Origin: Arachis hypogaea
Lineage: Eukaryota; Streptophyta; Magnoliopsida; Fabales; Fabaceae
Direction of reading: 5' to 3'
Assembly (NCBI RefSeq): GCF_003086295.3
Contig: NC_092053.1
Location: forward strand, 113,105,506-113,169,505
DNA: 64,000 nucleotides
Shown here: piece by piece, positions 24,033 to 37,490 of the stretch
Numbering within the stretch: position 1 is the first letter of the stretch
Layout of the letters: each line of letters starts with the position of its first letter
Position numbers and translations under genes: made by a program
The notes under the pieces: generated by a model
Database searches by the model: none
The model's input: the letters and a program-made list of their open reading frames with translations, nothing else
What the model was told of the DNA's origin: nothing

Positions 24033-25792
24033 TGATGAGCGGATAATTTATACGCTTTTTGGCATTGTTTTTAGTATGTTTTTAGTAGGATCTAGTTACT
24101 TTTAGGGATATTTTCATTAGTTTTTATGTTAAATTCACATTTCTGGACTTTACTATGAGTTTGTGTATTTTTCTGTGATTTCAGGTATTTTCTGGCTGAA
24201 ATTGAGGGACTTGAGCAGAAATCAGATTCAGAGGTTGAAAAAGGACTGCTGATGCTGTTGGATTCTGACCTCCCTGCACTCAAAGTGGATTTTCTGGAGC
24301 TACAGAACTCGAAATGGCTCGCTTCCAATTGCGTTGGAAAGTAGACATCTAGGGCTTTCCAGCAATATATAATAGTCCATACTTTGGCCAAGAATAGACG
24401 ACATAAACTGGCGTTCAACGCCAGCCTTCTGCCCAAATCTGGCGTCCAGCGCCAGAAAAGGATCCAAAACCAGAGTTGAACGCCCAAACTGGCACAGAAA
24501 CTGGCGTTCAACTCCACAAATGGCCTCTGCACGTGCTACACTTAAGCTCAGCCCAAACACACACCAAGTGGGCCCGGGAAGTGGATTTATGCATCAATTA
24601 CTTACTCATGTAAACCCTAGTGACTAGTTTATTATAAATAGGACCTCTTACTATTGTATTAGGAATCTTTTGATCATCTTAGGATCTTAGGATCATCTGG
24701 GAACGCATAGTTCTTAGACCATGGGGGCTGGCCATCTCGGCCATGCCTGGACCTTTCACTTATGTATTTTCAAACGGTAGAGTTTCTACACTCCATAGAT
24801 TAAGGTGTGGAGCTCTGCTGTTCCTCAAAGATTAATGCAAAGTACTACTGTTTTCTATTCAATTCTTCTTATTTTGCTTCTAAGATATCCATTCACACCC
24901 AAGAACATGATGAAGGTGATGATTATGTGTGACGCTCATCATCCTTCTCCCTTATGAACGCGTGCCTGACAAACACTTCCGTTCTACATGAAATAAGCTA
25001 GAATGAATATCTCTTAGATCTCCTAACCAGAATCTTCGTGGTGTAAGCTAGAATGATGGCGGCATTCAAGAGAATCCGGAAAGTCTAAACCTTGTCTGTG
25101 GTATTCCGAGTAGGATTCAATGATTGAATGACTGTGACGAGCTCCGAACTCGCGATTGCAGGGCGTTAGTGACAGACGCAAAAGGATAGTAAATCCTATT
25201 CCGGCATGATCGAGAACCGACAGATGAATAGCCGTGCCGTGACAGGGTGCGTGAGCATATTATTCACTGAGAGGATAAGATGAAGCCATTGACAAGGGTG
25301 ATGCCTCCAAACGATTAGCCGTGCCGTGACAGGGCATTGGATCATTTTCCCGTGAGATGACCGAAAGTAGCCATTGACAGTGGTGATGTATCACATAAAG
25401 CCAGCCATGGAAAGGAATGAGACTGATTGGATGAAGATAGCAGGAAAGTAGAGGTTCAGAGGAACGAAAAGCATCTCCGTTCTCTTATCTGAAATTCTCA
25501 CCAATGAATTACATAAGTATCTCTATCCCTATTCTATTATTTAATTTCGAAAACTCCATTATCACTTTATATCTGCCTGACTGAGATTTGCAAGGTGACC
25601 ATAGCTTGCTTCATACCAACAATCTCCGTGGGATTCGACCCTTACTCACGTAAGGTATTACTTGGACGACCCAGTGCACTTGCTGGTTAGTTGTATCGAA
25701 GTTGTGACAATTATGAATTAAGATCAAAGCACCAAGCTTTGGAGCCATTACCAGGGATTGTTCGAGCCTGGACATCACAATTTCGTGCACCA
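24033..25792 (+). repeat. 3' LTR of element D
   Basis: 1760 bp, near-identical to the 5' LTR, ending GTGCACCA before the acatg target duplication. Three changes are clustered (gggcccgggaa versus gggccccaaaa near 24571), possibly one event. Confidence 0.95.
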
Positions 25793-25797
25793 ACATG

Positions 25798-27636
25798 CCA
25801 ACCATATTCACCCCTAAATAAGGCTCGACACAACTGGCATCAACCTCGAAGGGATCTATATCAACCTTCATCTCCTTCTTGCCATCATCAAATTTTAAAC
25901 GTCCTTCCATGATTGCCTCTTGAATCAAATCCCTGAAACGTACACAGCTGTTAGTCGAATGACTAGTTGCTTGATGAAATTTACAATAAGGCTTTCCTTT
26001 TAAATCTTTTATGGAAAGTAAAGTTCTACCCTCAGGCAAAATTAACTGTTTATCTCTAAGCAACACATCGAAAATCTGATTAGATTTTGAGATATCAAAA
26101 CTATACTTCTTTCCACTTTTAAGTTTTGAATCATTTGACTTTTCATTACTAGGAAGTTTCTTCAGTAAAAAGCAAACATATGGAGGACCTTTCTTAAGTT
26201 CAGCCAAATCGACCTCTGTTTCGAAATCGAATTCCTCCTCTGAGGATTCCATAGTTACATATGCAACCTTTTCTTTACGAGTAAACGGTTTACTCTTCGA
26301 CCTCTGCTCACTCCTATATTTTTCTTTTTCTTTTTTCATAAGTTCGGTCTGTCAAACCTTTTCAGCCAGATGGGCCAGATCGGGAATATGCACATTAAGC
26401 AATTTTCTGCGCATATAAAATCCCAACCCCATAGTTGCTATTTTCACTATCTCATTCTCAGGTAATGACACATAGCATCTACTTCTAGCGTTTTTTGAAA
26501 CGTATTAAATAATCATCAATGGTCTCACCATCTTCACGTTTCAAAGCCACCAAATTGGTAACTGCTACGTTCATTTCACTTCGATAGAACTGAGCATGAA
26601 AGACTGTTTCTAACTGACTCCATGTTGTAATCGAATTTGGTCTAAGATTTGAGAACCAAGTAAATGCATTCTTAGTCAATGACGAAGGAAAAAATTTCAT
26701 TTTTAAATTTTCATCATTAGCTAGATTCCCAATCTCGACCAAATAACGAGCCACATGTTCAGTAGTTGATTCTTCAACTTCACCACAAATTTTGTGGTTA
26801 TTTTTGGGCTTTTCACCCCCTCTTGGCACTTTTGCCATTTGAACCACTTGGGAAAAACCAAACACAAAATGTGGTTGGTTCATAAAACCAACATTCAATC
26901 CAACTCGATTCAGTACTTCTTCTACAATTCTGGTGACTTGATAACGTTCACCACCACGTAATCTGGCTAAACAGTCATCAGCATTTTGGCCTCGGGGAAC
27001 CACGTGAGAATTTTCTCGATTCGGAATATGGTCTTCATTTTGAAAAATATTTTCCATTCCTTCGTTATTTCCCCTACCATTATACCTCTCACCTTCATCA
27101 TAATCAACGATTCGAGCAATCCTCTCGACTTGTCTAGCAAGACGCTCGAATCTCGATTCATGATCAGCCATCATGGGATTTAGAATTGTAGTCATTTGCT
27201 GAGTCAATAAGTTAACCAAGTCATGGTGATTTTCCTCCATTTGTTGCTGATATACTGCCATCAAATTCGCAGCATTCAAAGTGGAGCCCACATGATAATC
27301 ACGAGAATACTCGGAATGTTGCAGGTTTCGAACATTATTCGTCCCATTTACATTCCCAAAACGGACAGGCGGCATAAAACCACCCACCGGTGGGGTATAA
27401 CCAGGAGGAAGACCATACAGGGGTCATCCAGCGGTTAATGGAGGTTGATATGGTGGCACAGGACCATGTGGACGAGTATTACGTCCAACATTTCCAGTTT
27501 GAATAGTCGTAACGACTATACTTTCAGTCCCAATTGCACCTTCTGAACGTGAAGACACATCGGCTTGTTACATGGAAATCAGTATGCTATCATTTGTGGA
27601 TGAACCACCATTCACATTTGATAATTCATCAGCCAT
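25798..27636 (-). pseudogene. Gag N-terminal part of element A
   Basis: Minus strand from ATG at 27634-27636 (start MADELSNVN). The retrotransposon gag domain is visible (FFPSSLTKNAFTWFSNL, WSQLETVFHAQFYR, KREDGETIDDYLIRFK). Breaks are a TAA near 27570, a TGA near 27422, a one-base insertion in a T run near 26490 and a TGA near 26350. A CxxxH-type segment (PYCKFHQATSHSTNSC) lies at about 25940-25990. Element D ends the frame at 25797. Confidence 0.85.
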
Positions 27637-27717
27637 GTGAATGATCTTTCCACTTCGTAATCGCATACACTAACAATTACTAGAAAAAGATTTATTTGAC
27701 ACACTTCGATTTAAAAT

Positions 27718-27739
27718 TGTCCCACCTAGCGTGCCAATT
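27718..27739 (-). other. Primer binding site of element A
   Basis: On the minus strand the bases right after the 5' LTR read AATTGGCACGCTAGGTGGGA, the PBS type common in Tat-lineage elements. Gag starts about 80 bases further on. Confidence 0.75.
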
Positions 27740-28640
27740 TGTTTTGTCGATTTTTAGCAAATCGATGGTGGTTCGATATCTAGTGATCTGGGAGCAAAAC
27801 CTACTCCTCTGTGCGAGTACCAATTTTCTAGAAGTGCATCAAAAGCGTCTTCGAATAGACCAAATTTGAAAATAAAATAAAGTAAATTTGTAAATTAATA
27901 AATAGGACTTAGAAATTAAAGTTTTAAAATCCAAATAGATAATAAAATGGAAAGGTTTGCAATGAAATTAAAGGAAAAACAATAAAGATGCCTTCGATTG
28001 GATCAAAGGACTTCAATATGAAAGACTTAAAGGCAGAAGGATAAATTGAACATCGAAAGTAAAGAACACTTGATAAATAAAATTGGTTGAAATATTAAGT
28101 TTACAGAAAAAATAAAGTGAAAGAAAGAAGAAGATGGTAGGAACCCTACAGAAAATGTAACTCGATCGCAAACTCAGGGATTCGTTGGGATGTGAGAGTG
28201 CTAGAGTGTTTTTTCTGAGTAAAAGTTCCAACCCTTATTCACTAAGATTTCCTAGTATTTATAGGATAATCTTACATAACTGCCCATTAATTTACAATTA
28301 ATTACAATTAAATATGACATTTTAAATTTGAAGTGCAGTCTCTCTTGGTAACCGTTTCCGCCGCAAGATTGTTGATATTCTTTATGATCTCCTCGTGCCA
28401 TAAAAGCCATTAACTTCCCAATTTCACAACTAATCGATCAGCTCTTTCGAAGGCCTTACTCAATTCTTCGAATCGAATCTCCTACTCAATTTGGCTTACT
28501 TGATTAACAAAACAATCGAAATTCACATCAGCACCGATTACGTCCAACTTCAAACTCGCACGCGCGCGTCTTCTTGAGAAACCACACTTAACTCATTTCG
28601 ATTCAACTCACTTTTATCGAAAGTACTTTTTCGATCAACA
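27740..28640 (-). repeat. 5' LTR of element A
   Basis: 901 bp. On the minus strand it starts TGTTGATCGAAAAAG and ends AATCGACAAAACA. A TATA box CCTATAAATACTAGG is at about 28254-28268 (minus). Host sequence ataatcaataaa follows on the right. Confidence 0.92.
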
Positions 28641-29927
28641 ATAATCAATAAAACTCTTATCACTTTTTATAAATACATATAACCATAGAACTTTTACCAT
28701 AATTTATAAACAATCAAGTATTAGCATAAACCGTAAAATCCATATCCTAATTTATGAACAAGCACATGGACACATAATCAGTAAAACTCCTGCCACGGAT
28801 ATCTAAATTTATACCTAAACCACGAGACTAAAAGATGATTACACTCTTGAGAGTGCGAGTAAGAGTCTAATACATAAGTTAACAAAAAATCTAAAATCCC
28901 TACAGTTTATTTAATTTTTTTGTTAACTTATGTGTGAGTTTTTTTCTTTGAACTATTTAATTTATAAAAAATGTAGGCGTTAGTTCGTTTATATGTTAAA
29001 ATTTAACTAATATCGAATTAATTTTTTTATTAAATTATATCTTAGGCTTTTATCGATAACTTATTTAATTTATAAATAATTTATAGTGTGATGATTTGTA
29101 TGTTAAAATTTGATTAATGTCAAATTAATTTTTTTGTTAATTAATGTGTTAGAATTTTATCTTTTAATTATTTAATTTATAAATAATTAAAAATTTAGTG
29201 ATTTATTTATTAAAATTTGATTAAAATCGAATTAATTGTTTTTGTTAATTTATGTGTTAGACTTTTACCTGTGACCTTATTTAACTTATAAATAATTTTT
29301 AGACTTTTTGTTATGAAATGTGAGTCTTATTCTCGCGGTTATTTTCTTTAATTTTTCTATGTACTCTCTATATTCTTTATGTACTCTCTATTTATTGTCT
29401 TTTTTTATTTATCTTTTTATTTAAATATTAACTTGTTATTACTTTTATTATATATAATTATTTTTATTTTGATTTATTTTTCAAATGAACTATAACTCCT
29501 ATCATAATACTTTATTATAATATATATATATATATTCTCTTTAAGTAAGTTAAAAATAAATCGTCTTAATAAATAAGTCAACAAATTTTCTAAAATACTA
29601 TATATAATGTCTATTAATTATTTTACAAAAATTATATGATTTATATTATCATTATCTTTTTAAAATTAATAGGATACACATATAATCAATTTTGTATGAT
29701 TGTATCTATGTAAATAGTTACTCTAATTGTTTTATTTAAATAAATTGCTAAAAAGAAGGTACACGGTGAGAATCGACGTCAGCTGAATCGTGTGATTCCT
29801 GTAACTTCTGGATAAGAAAAAAATCCGCTCAAAAGCACCAATCACACAAGATAACATATCGGACATAAACAAACATCAAACATTAACGTTTTCCTGCACC
29901 ATATTCTATCCCCACACAAAAACAGCC
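28641..29927. other. AT-rich intergenic DNA upstream of the PPD4-like gene
   Basis: No gene seen. It contains a four-copy tandem repeat (separate entry) and a (TA)n run near 29520. The last 150 bp before the start codon should hold the promoter; a clear TATA box was not identified. Confidence 0.6.
28911..29313. repeat. Four-copy tandem repeat of about 106 bp
   Basis: Units begin TTAATTTTTTTGTTAA at about 28911, 29018, 29125 and 29230 and share ATTTAATTTATAAATAAT and GTTAAAATTTGATTAA. Copies are diverged at many positions, so the array is old. No coding content. Confidence 0.75.
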
Positions 29928-31578
29928 ATGGCCTCCCCCACCATGTTTTCATCACCATCTTCCATTCTCTCCTTCTCCTACTCCTCCATCACCTCCACCA
30001 CACCAACCATCACCTCCACCACACCAAAACCATCTCAACAACCTCTCTTCCCACTACTTGCATCGTCCAAGCAAATATTAACAAAACTAACTGCCGCTGC
30101 AGCCATAGCCACCATTATAACCGCCGCACCTGCACCTTCCATTGCATCCTCAGAGCCTTCGTACCGTGTCTACTATGGCACCGCTGCCAGCGCCGCAAAC
30201 TACGGCGGCTACGGCGGCAACTCTAGTAAGAAGGACTCCGCTGAGTATGTGTACGATGTCCCTGATGGCTGGAAGGAACGTTTGGTCTCTAAAGTTGAGA
30301 AAGGTATACACAATTTGTATAATTAATGTGTATAAGAAGTTATTGTACTTTAGTATCTTGATCAATGATTTTAGAATAAGTATTATGAATTTAAAATAAA
30401 ATATTTATTGTATTTTCTTTAAGAGAGAAAAAGGATATTTTAGAAACAAAAAATTGGATAGCAAAGAAAAGAGAATCCCTTTATATATGTAATAGGTAAT
30501 ACATAATAGATACTAGATATTAAAGATTAGAGTACTAAAACTAACTATAAAAGATTATAACACTAACAAATCTAACAATTAAAGAATTAAAACTAACTTA
30601 TAACTATGAAATATTGCTTTTGTTAAACATATTTAACCAATGGTTAACTGTGTAGCAATGCTATTAGTGAATAATCTCACATATATTATTAACGATTAGT
30701 TAGATTTGTCTAACAAAGACAATCTTTGGTAATTATAAGTTTTAATTCTTTTATGATCAAATTTGTCTATATGATAATTTTTTATGGTCAGTGTAGGTAC
30801 TTTATTTCATTCATATAAATTTGTTTACTTAACTATCAACTTTTTATCATCAATTTAAATACAAAATTTTGATAAATTATGAGCATGTAGCTGATGAGGA
30901 CTGTACTTGCTAAATTAAGTATATAACACCCAAGTGGTTGGTTCTATCCGACGAGAATTGTATAACAGTAGAGATTACTTAGAACATTCAATCCACTTGC
31001 TAAAATCTTTCTATTCTATGATTCATTAGTCTCAAACGATTATATATAATAGCATAAATTCTTAGGATTCAAGTTTTTAGGATTGTATAAAGTAATGTAG
31101 TATAAATTACTTAGAAATTTCTCTTGCTATAACAAACTAATGACACTAAATACACAACTCTAGCAAATTTCTAATTGTTATTTTTTTTTCCCTATCATCA
31201 GGCACCAACGGAACAGACAGTGAGTTCTACAACCCAAAGAAGAAATCAGAGAAGGAGTATCTAACTTTCCTCAGCGGGTTTCGCCAGCTTGCACCAAAGG
31301 ACGCAGTGTTAAACAACTTGGCTCTCTCGGATGTTGATTTGCAGGACCTCATCGCGAATGCGGAGAGCTTGACCTCTGAGGAAGTGAAAGATGATCAGGG
31401 ACAATTGTATTATGTTTACGAGATTGATGGGGTTGGTACTCATAGCTTGATCTCGGTAACTTGTGCTAAGAACAAGCTATATGCTCATTTTGTCAATGCT
31501 CCTACTCCTGATTGGAATAGAGACAAGGACATGCTGAGGCATGTTCATGAGTCTTTTAAGACAGTAGGGTCCTATTAG
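29928..31578 (+). CDS. PPD4: PsbP-domain thylakoid lumen protein (PPD4-like), two exons
   Basis: Exon 1 is 29928-30303 and exon 2 is 31202-31578, separated by a GT-AG intron of 898 bp. The product is 250 aa. Residues 1 to about 45 form a Ser/Thr-rich chloroplast transit peptide. A hydrophobic Ala/Ile stretch then ends in an Ala-x-Ala-like site (PSIASS, near residue 73), consistent with thylakoid transfer; no twin arginine is visible, though most PPD proteins use the Tat route. The mature part is a PsbP/Mog1 fold domain (RVYYGTAASAANYGGYGG, VYDVPDGWKERLVSKVEKG, FYNPKKKSEKEYLTF, YYVYEIDGVGTHSLI, LYAHFVNAPTPDWNRD). PPD proteins are lumenal factors related to the photosystem II subunit PsbP. Recognition of PPD4 among the paralogues is from memory and less certain than the family. 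No coding defect was seen. Confidence 0.9.
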
Positions 31579-32235
31579 CAATTTGGTTATATAATTTGAT
31601 ATGAAACCTTTTGAAGTGTTTCATGGCTCTCTGTTTTATTTGAAGAGGATGGTGTCCTGTGATCGCATGCAATTTTGGTATAATGGCCTTTACATGGAAA
31701 CTCTGAGTTTCAGGAACGGTTTGCCATAATCTTTTGCTATGTCATTATGGGGAATAGAATCTGGTTATCGTTGGAGGTTGGTAGTTAAAATTAAATTTAT
31801 GCTTATTTTGGTTGCTGAGCAGGGGAAGTTTCCGAATGCTTTTAGATGTGTTCTTGAACAATTTTATTTCCAGTTCCCGAACGAGCATTCAAAATAAATC
31901 GTACTTTCGCCTTTTTGGTAAGAGTAATTCTAGAGAGCAAAATTTTTTTCAGCTAGCTCTTTTTAAATTATTTTATTTATCTTAAATTTTAATCCTAGAT
32001 TTTAAATTGTAAATCTAAATCTTAAAGTTGATTAATATTGACTAACTAAAATTAGTTTTCTATACTTTTTCCTTTGATAAATAAAAAAGTAGTTATTTGA
32101 TAAATTGCTGCCTTGAATTTTGGCTTTACATATTATACTACTGGAGTCATATGTAGTTTTCTACCCAAATTCATTTATCTCTGTCTATTGGTTAGAATAC
32201 AAGTTTCGTGAGAGAATCTTCGACCTAAATCTATC
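31579..32235. other. 3' flank of the PPD4-like gene
   Basis: About 650 bp holding the probable 3' UTR (the first 200-300 bp are less AT-rich) and then plain AT-rich sequence. Nothing else was recognised. Confidence 0.5.
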
Positions 32236-33900
32236 TATCTATTTATAATATATAAAACAATTCTATTATACATATAAATCTTTTTGGCATATAAATTCAT
32301 ATAAGTTGGTCTAAATTTAACAAAAACAATCCTCAGTTTAAATTACGTGTAAACACGAACTTTTTCAACTCTTGAATAGTGCAAACGGTTCTTTTTCCTC
32401 AATCAAAACCACAACGCTCAAAATTCAAACAATGATTAAAATCTCTCAAAATCGTCGCAAAAAGTGAAGGAAGTTTCAAAGCTGAATTCGAAAAGAATGA
32501 TGAGAAAATGAAATAAGAAGATGAAGAAGAAGCAACAGTACAAATCCACCGAAAATTCTTAAACAATACACATAAATGTCTTAGTTTTACACCGAAATTT
32601 GTTGCAATTACACAAAAATATTTTTTCTAATGCTGCATTTGTTTTCTTCTTTTTTTTTCTTATTTCTTTCTTTCTTTTAGTTGAATAAATGTAAATTCAT
32701 CCTCTTCTAAATAATTTTGCAGCATTATGTGTTTCTTCTTCTTTGTTTGATTTTTTTATTTTTATTTTTATTAAGAGAGTAAAACAAAAATAAACTTGAG
32801 AAGGTAAAATAAAAAAGGAAAGATGAATAAAAAAAAAAGGTGGTGATGATGATGAAAAAAATAGAAGAAGAAGCAGCAGAAGATGAGGAGGAGGAAGAGG
32901 AAGAGTTTTGAATTATGCAAGTACAAATCCACCAAGAATTCTTAAACAATACACGTAAATATCTTAGTTTTACACCGAAATTTACTGCAATCCAAAAAAT
33001 GTTTCCTTTAAAGCTACATTTTTTTCTTCTTTCTTTCTTTTAGTTGAATGAATGTATGTTTATCCTCTTCCAAGTAATTTTGTAGCATTATATATTTTTT
33101 CTTTTTCTTTATTTAATTTTTTTAGTTTTTATCCTGTTAAGAGAGTAAAACAAGAATAAACTTCAGAAGGTAAAATAAGAAAGAAAAGGTGAATAAGAAA
33201 AAGAAAAAGATGGTGATGATGATGAAAAAAAGAAAATAAAAAACAACAGAAGATGAGGGAGGAGGAAGAATAACAGTTTTGAATTATGCAGAGTACAAAT
33301 CCACCAAAAATTTTTAAACAATACACATAAATGTCTTAGTTTTATACCGAAATTTGCTGTAAATACACAAAAATATTTTCTTTGATGCAGAATTTCTACA
33401 TTACATTCAATTCAAACCATCAACGATGAACAATAATTTTCACAAACAAAAACAACATTATTCACCTACTGAATCATAAACTACTAATGAAAACATTAAC
33501 TAAAATTGAACCACACCTCAACTACTTGATTGGATTCAAAACAATAATCTACTTCGCTCTGGTTCAATTGACAATTTGAACTTGAATAATTCATTATCTT
33601 CAACAACGAGATAATTGTTCAAAACTGATTTCAGAGCTTGATTTCTAAAACGTAAAGAACGAAGGAAATTGCCAAAAATGAAGAAAGAGAATGCAGAGAA
33701 CGAACGAAGAGAAACGCAGAGATGAAAGAGAATGTAGATCGAAAATGCTGAGAAAATTCGAAAAAGAAAACGAAATTCTTTCGAAAAAGACAGTTATATA
33801 TTCGCGCATTGATTGAAAAGTTGGTTAGATAGTGGCGCGTGAGGTAAATTAGATTAAAGAGACTTGTATATGTAAATAACTTGTATACGGAGAATATTTC
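32236..33900. repeat. Unclassified repeat with three tandem units of about 375 bp
   Basis: The motif GTACAAATCCACC followed by TTAAACAATACA and TCTTAGTTTTA recurs at 32538, 32921 and 33293, each followed by a T-rich and then a purine-rich (GAAGAAGCAGCAGAAGATGAGG) block. The outer ends carry loosely inverted sequences rich in ATACA and ATATAAGT (32270-32320 and 33866-33900), so this may be a degenerate DNA transposon. The Ser-rich and Phe-rich frames over it are artefacts. Confidence 0.55.
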
Positions 33901-35630
33901 TATATAAAAATTGATAGCACTCTTTTATACCATGAATTTTAGCCATCTTATTTTTTTTTAATTGTGCCATATTAACACTTCTAAATGTATGACAACATAT
34001 GAGAATCAATCAATTATCTTTAAGAAAAAATTTAAAAAACCTCTTACCTATTATTATTCAATTGAAACATAAATTATTAATTAAATAAATAAAAATATAT
34101 AAATAAAGTGTCATGATAATTATAATTATAAAAAATTTTAGTTACAAATATTCAAATCCCACGTTATTTGACTTATTTATACATTTTGTATAAAACTCTT
34201 ATCACTACACTATTTAGTCTATTTACAAATTGTGTTACATACAATTCTTATTACTATTATTTTATTTTTTAATTTCTCTTACAAATTGTTAAAAATGGCT
34301 ACAAATAAAGTTAATTCATAATTTTATATTATATTTTTGATATTTTTATTTGAATTTATTTTTTTCTAATTTTTTTATTTAATTATTTATAAACAATAAA
34401 AATAATAAAGATGTAAATTTATACAATTCTAATATAAAAAATTTATGTTTTCTTTTTTTTTAAAATAAATGAATTCAAGTTCCTAAAACCAATAATCTAA
34501 AATCCAATTTGTATTATATTTTTGTTGAATAATTATATGAAATTATATATAAATTATCAAATAAATATTTTACAAAATATTTTTAATATAAAATATTTTA
34601 AACATTAATATACATATTATTTAATTAATTTCTAAAAAATATTAAAATATATTATATAGTATAATTAATTTACACTCTTCGCACTTTGCGCGGGTCTTAA
34701 TTATTCTAGGTTTTAGAATACTTCAAGCAACTCTAATACATGATCAAAGATCAAATGTGGGCTTATTATAATTTGACTCTGCCTTGATTGAGCTTGTGCA
34801 AACTAGTATAAACTTCTTTTGGGTTTCAGTAATGTTCCCTATTGCATCCTTTTAGTCAAAAGGAAAAGTTGCCTCCCTCTCATTTTTGTTCATTGCCGAT
34901 CTCTGAATTAGTATTCCTTTCTTCACGCTTGGTTCATGTATAGTTGATTTTCAAGAATATGAAAGTTGATACCACCTAACGTTCGATAAGATTGGACTTT
35001 TCACTTTATATCACAAAAAATTGGTTATGTCGGTGACTTTTGGCCATTACACATATTCGACTCGCAAAATGGGATATCACACCTTAAAAATTAGCTATTA
35101 AAAAGAGAAGAATCACTCCTCTTAAATATAACATCAAGCATTTTATACTACTGACTGTGAGACTTTAGTCACTCCATAATATTCAAGTCTGGAATGGATA
35201 CTTAAAACAAAATTCCTTTGGTTGTAGAAACTATAACAAAAATATTTTTTTTTTCCCAGATATAGATTTTTTGTATTTTTTATACTTCCCTAAATGTAAG
35301 AACAGCATATATTGTCTGTTTCTCTGTTTCTCTAGTTCTCTCTTGGACAGAATTCAAACAAAGACATGTCACATGTATGATATATCAATTATCACATGCA
35401 TTGCCATTCCCCTAAACTTTACAAATTAAAATCATTCACAAATTTTGATAAACAAAATTATGCATGGTTTAAGCTAATAATGGACCATAGATTCTTACTT
35501 CATATATTCCAAAATTAACTACAATGTTCCAATTCATCTATAAGGGAATCAGATGCAATCCAAAGTGACATATCTTCAGCTTTTCACAAAAAAAAAAGAA
35601 AGCAACAGAATCCAAGTGGATAAACTATCT
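33901..35630. other. AT-rich intergenic DNA downstream of the B3 gene
   Basis: No gene, RNA or clear repeat was supported. A GTACTT-free but GCGCGGG-containing segment at 34675-34715 was examined as a possible Helitron end and not accepted. Confidence 0.5.
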
Positions 35631-37435
35631 CTACCTTTTGAAAACATGAACCTTAAAAACTGAATCTTCCATGTTAATCAGTTCAAAGACACAAACATCT
35701 TCAGCTTGCAATCCATTCTCATGGACAAACAAGGACCAACCACCTGAGAGGCGGCGAGCTGAGTTGCGACAAGGGAGCAACTTTACTTGCCATTGTCTTT
35801 CCCCAACCTTAAGCGCCACGTCCTTCACCTTGTCCTCAATGTAACCTTTCAAAGTCGGTACATTCTGCAACATATCAGAACAGAAATTAGGGACTTCAAG
35901 AATGTTTCAAGAATAATGCTGAGGCTTTTTTTATTTAATGGTACCACTTGGTATTCTGTGAGGTAACTTGGCTTTATGAACAGTGTGAAGAAAGGGTTAT
36001 AGGAGATGAATTTCTGAGCTATTTCCTGAGCTTTAAGTTCCTTTGGCCAATTCAAAGATGATGTTCTTCTTCGAATAGAGCTCTCACCTGTTAGAATGCA
36101 GAAGAACCAAGTCTCAAGCAGTTAATCCAGTTGAATGAATTTTCGGTTATAATCTGAGAATTTTAATCCCTCATTAATCATGATATTCAAAATGTAAAGC
36201 TGATGTATCATGCTATTGCTATACTACTATCACTAATGTCTTAAGGCTTTTGTAAAGGGAAGCACAATTTTATTTATGTTGATCAATATACAAATATGGA
36301 ATTATAGCTTTTTAGGTCCAAAAATTCCAAAAGTAAATGGTGTCTATTTGGAGATAGGTACTTATGCTTTGAACTATAGATGTATATAGGGTTATCAGTT
36401 ATGGTAGAAACCAAAATCACTTAATTTTGAACATTTTTAGACCAAAATCATGAATCACAATTTTTATAATTTTTGGCACATATAAAAATGACTACTTTTA
36501 CCCCAACATAAAAAGAACATGTATGTTTAACCCTATACAAATAGGAAAGATGAATATAAATATATAATCAAACGAAAAGTATAACAAAAATGTTATATGT
36601 ACTAAAAGTTAGCTACCAAATTAGTCATCATGTATTTTTGTATGAATCATGTATTGTCTAGTTCAATTTTAAATATATGTTTTGTGACTTTACATATATT
36701 TTATACCAATAATTAATTTAATGACTGATTTTTGGTATACACTAACATAGTTAAAAATACAAATACCTCTGTGAAATAATACACCACCACCAACATGCAA
36801 TGAAAAAAACAATAAAAGATGAAAAAAACAATAAAAAGCAATACCTCTGACTTTCATATGAGGCTGAGGAGAAAACAATGTCAATCTTTTTCCAGCGTCA
36901 TTATTTTTTACAGGGATTTCCTTTAAGATTCCAACTGTTTTCTCATCTCTCTGGTCACATTTGCCCTTTCTATTCACAGTCTCATATTTGGAATAATCTA
37001 TTTCTAGATCATTTATCTCAAGTATGATTACATCAAACTGAGAAGTTTCTTCATATTTAAACACAACTAAATGTCCTTCATTAAGAGAGTAGTTTTTGGT
37101 AAATTCCTTCCATCCTTTTACAAACCAAACTTCATCACTATTCTTTTTTGTCCAATACACTTTCCATAGAGTGCCATCTGGAGGCTTAAGAAACACTGGA
37201 TTTGAAAGAGCGCTTCCATGTCTCCTTGAAAACTTATTGGGTATTTTCTGTGTGAAAATCTGTTAGTTAGTGTGCCAAAAGTTCTCACACCTTAACCAGA
37301 AATAAAAAAACAAACAAAGAAAATAGCCTAAACTATAATTTTCATCTATGTATAAAAAATAAATAAATTCCTGCTTTTAGTTTTTTATTTTTGTTCTGAA
37401 GATGGCTATTACATCTGGAATGCTCTCACCTGTTG

Positions 37436-37490
<55 letters not shown>

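Larger units (their letters stand above)
14901..25792 (+). mobile_element. Element D: young non-autonomous Athila-like retrotransposon nested in gag of element A
   Basis: The element is flanked by acatg at 14896-14900 and 25793-25797. Both LTRs are exactly 1760 bp and differ at about 21 positions by eye (1.2 percent). At a rate of 1.3e-8 per site per year that is near 0.5 million years; the rate is borrowed from grasses. The internal order is PBS, 1.9 kb AT-rich leader, gag-protease, an array of GGCGTT/AACGCC repeats, a hairpin module, an accessory ORF, 1 kb non-coding DNA, a second hairpin module and the 3' LTR. RT, RNase H and integrase are absent. It resembles the described Arachis non-autonomous partner type (Feral with FIDEL), but I cannot confirm the name. 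Confidence 0.92.

Noticed and set aside
32725..33326. Ser-rich and Phe-rich minus-strand frames
   Set aside because: They come from GAA/GAG-rich microsatellite-like blocks in the 375-bp tandem repeat, and differ in frame between units.
34660..34715. Possible Helitron 3' end (GCGCGGG followed by TTATTCTAG), with a TCTATCTATC start near 32230
   Set aside because: The subterminal hairpin is weak, the base after CTAG is not T, and the tandem repeat between may be another element. Too little to call.
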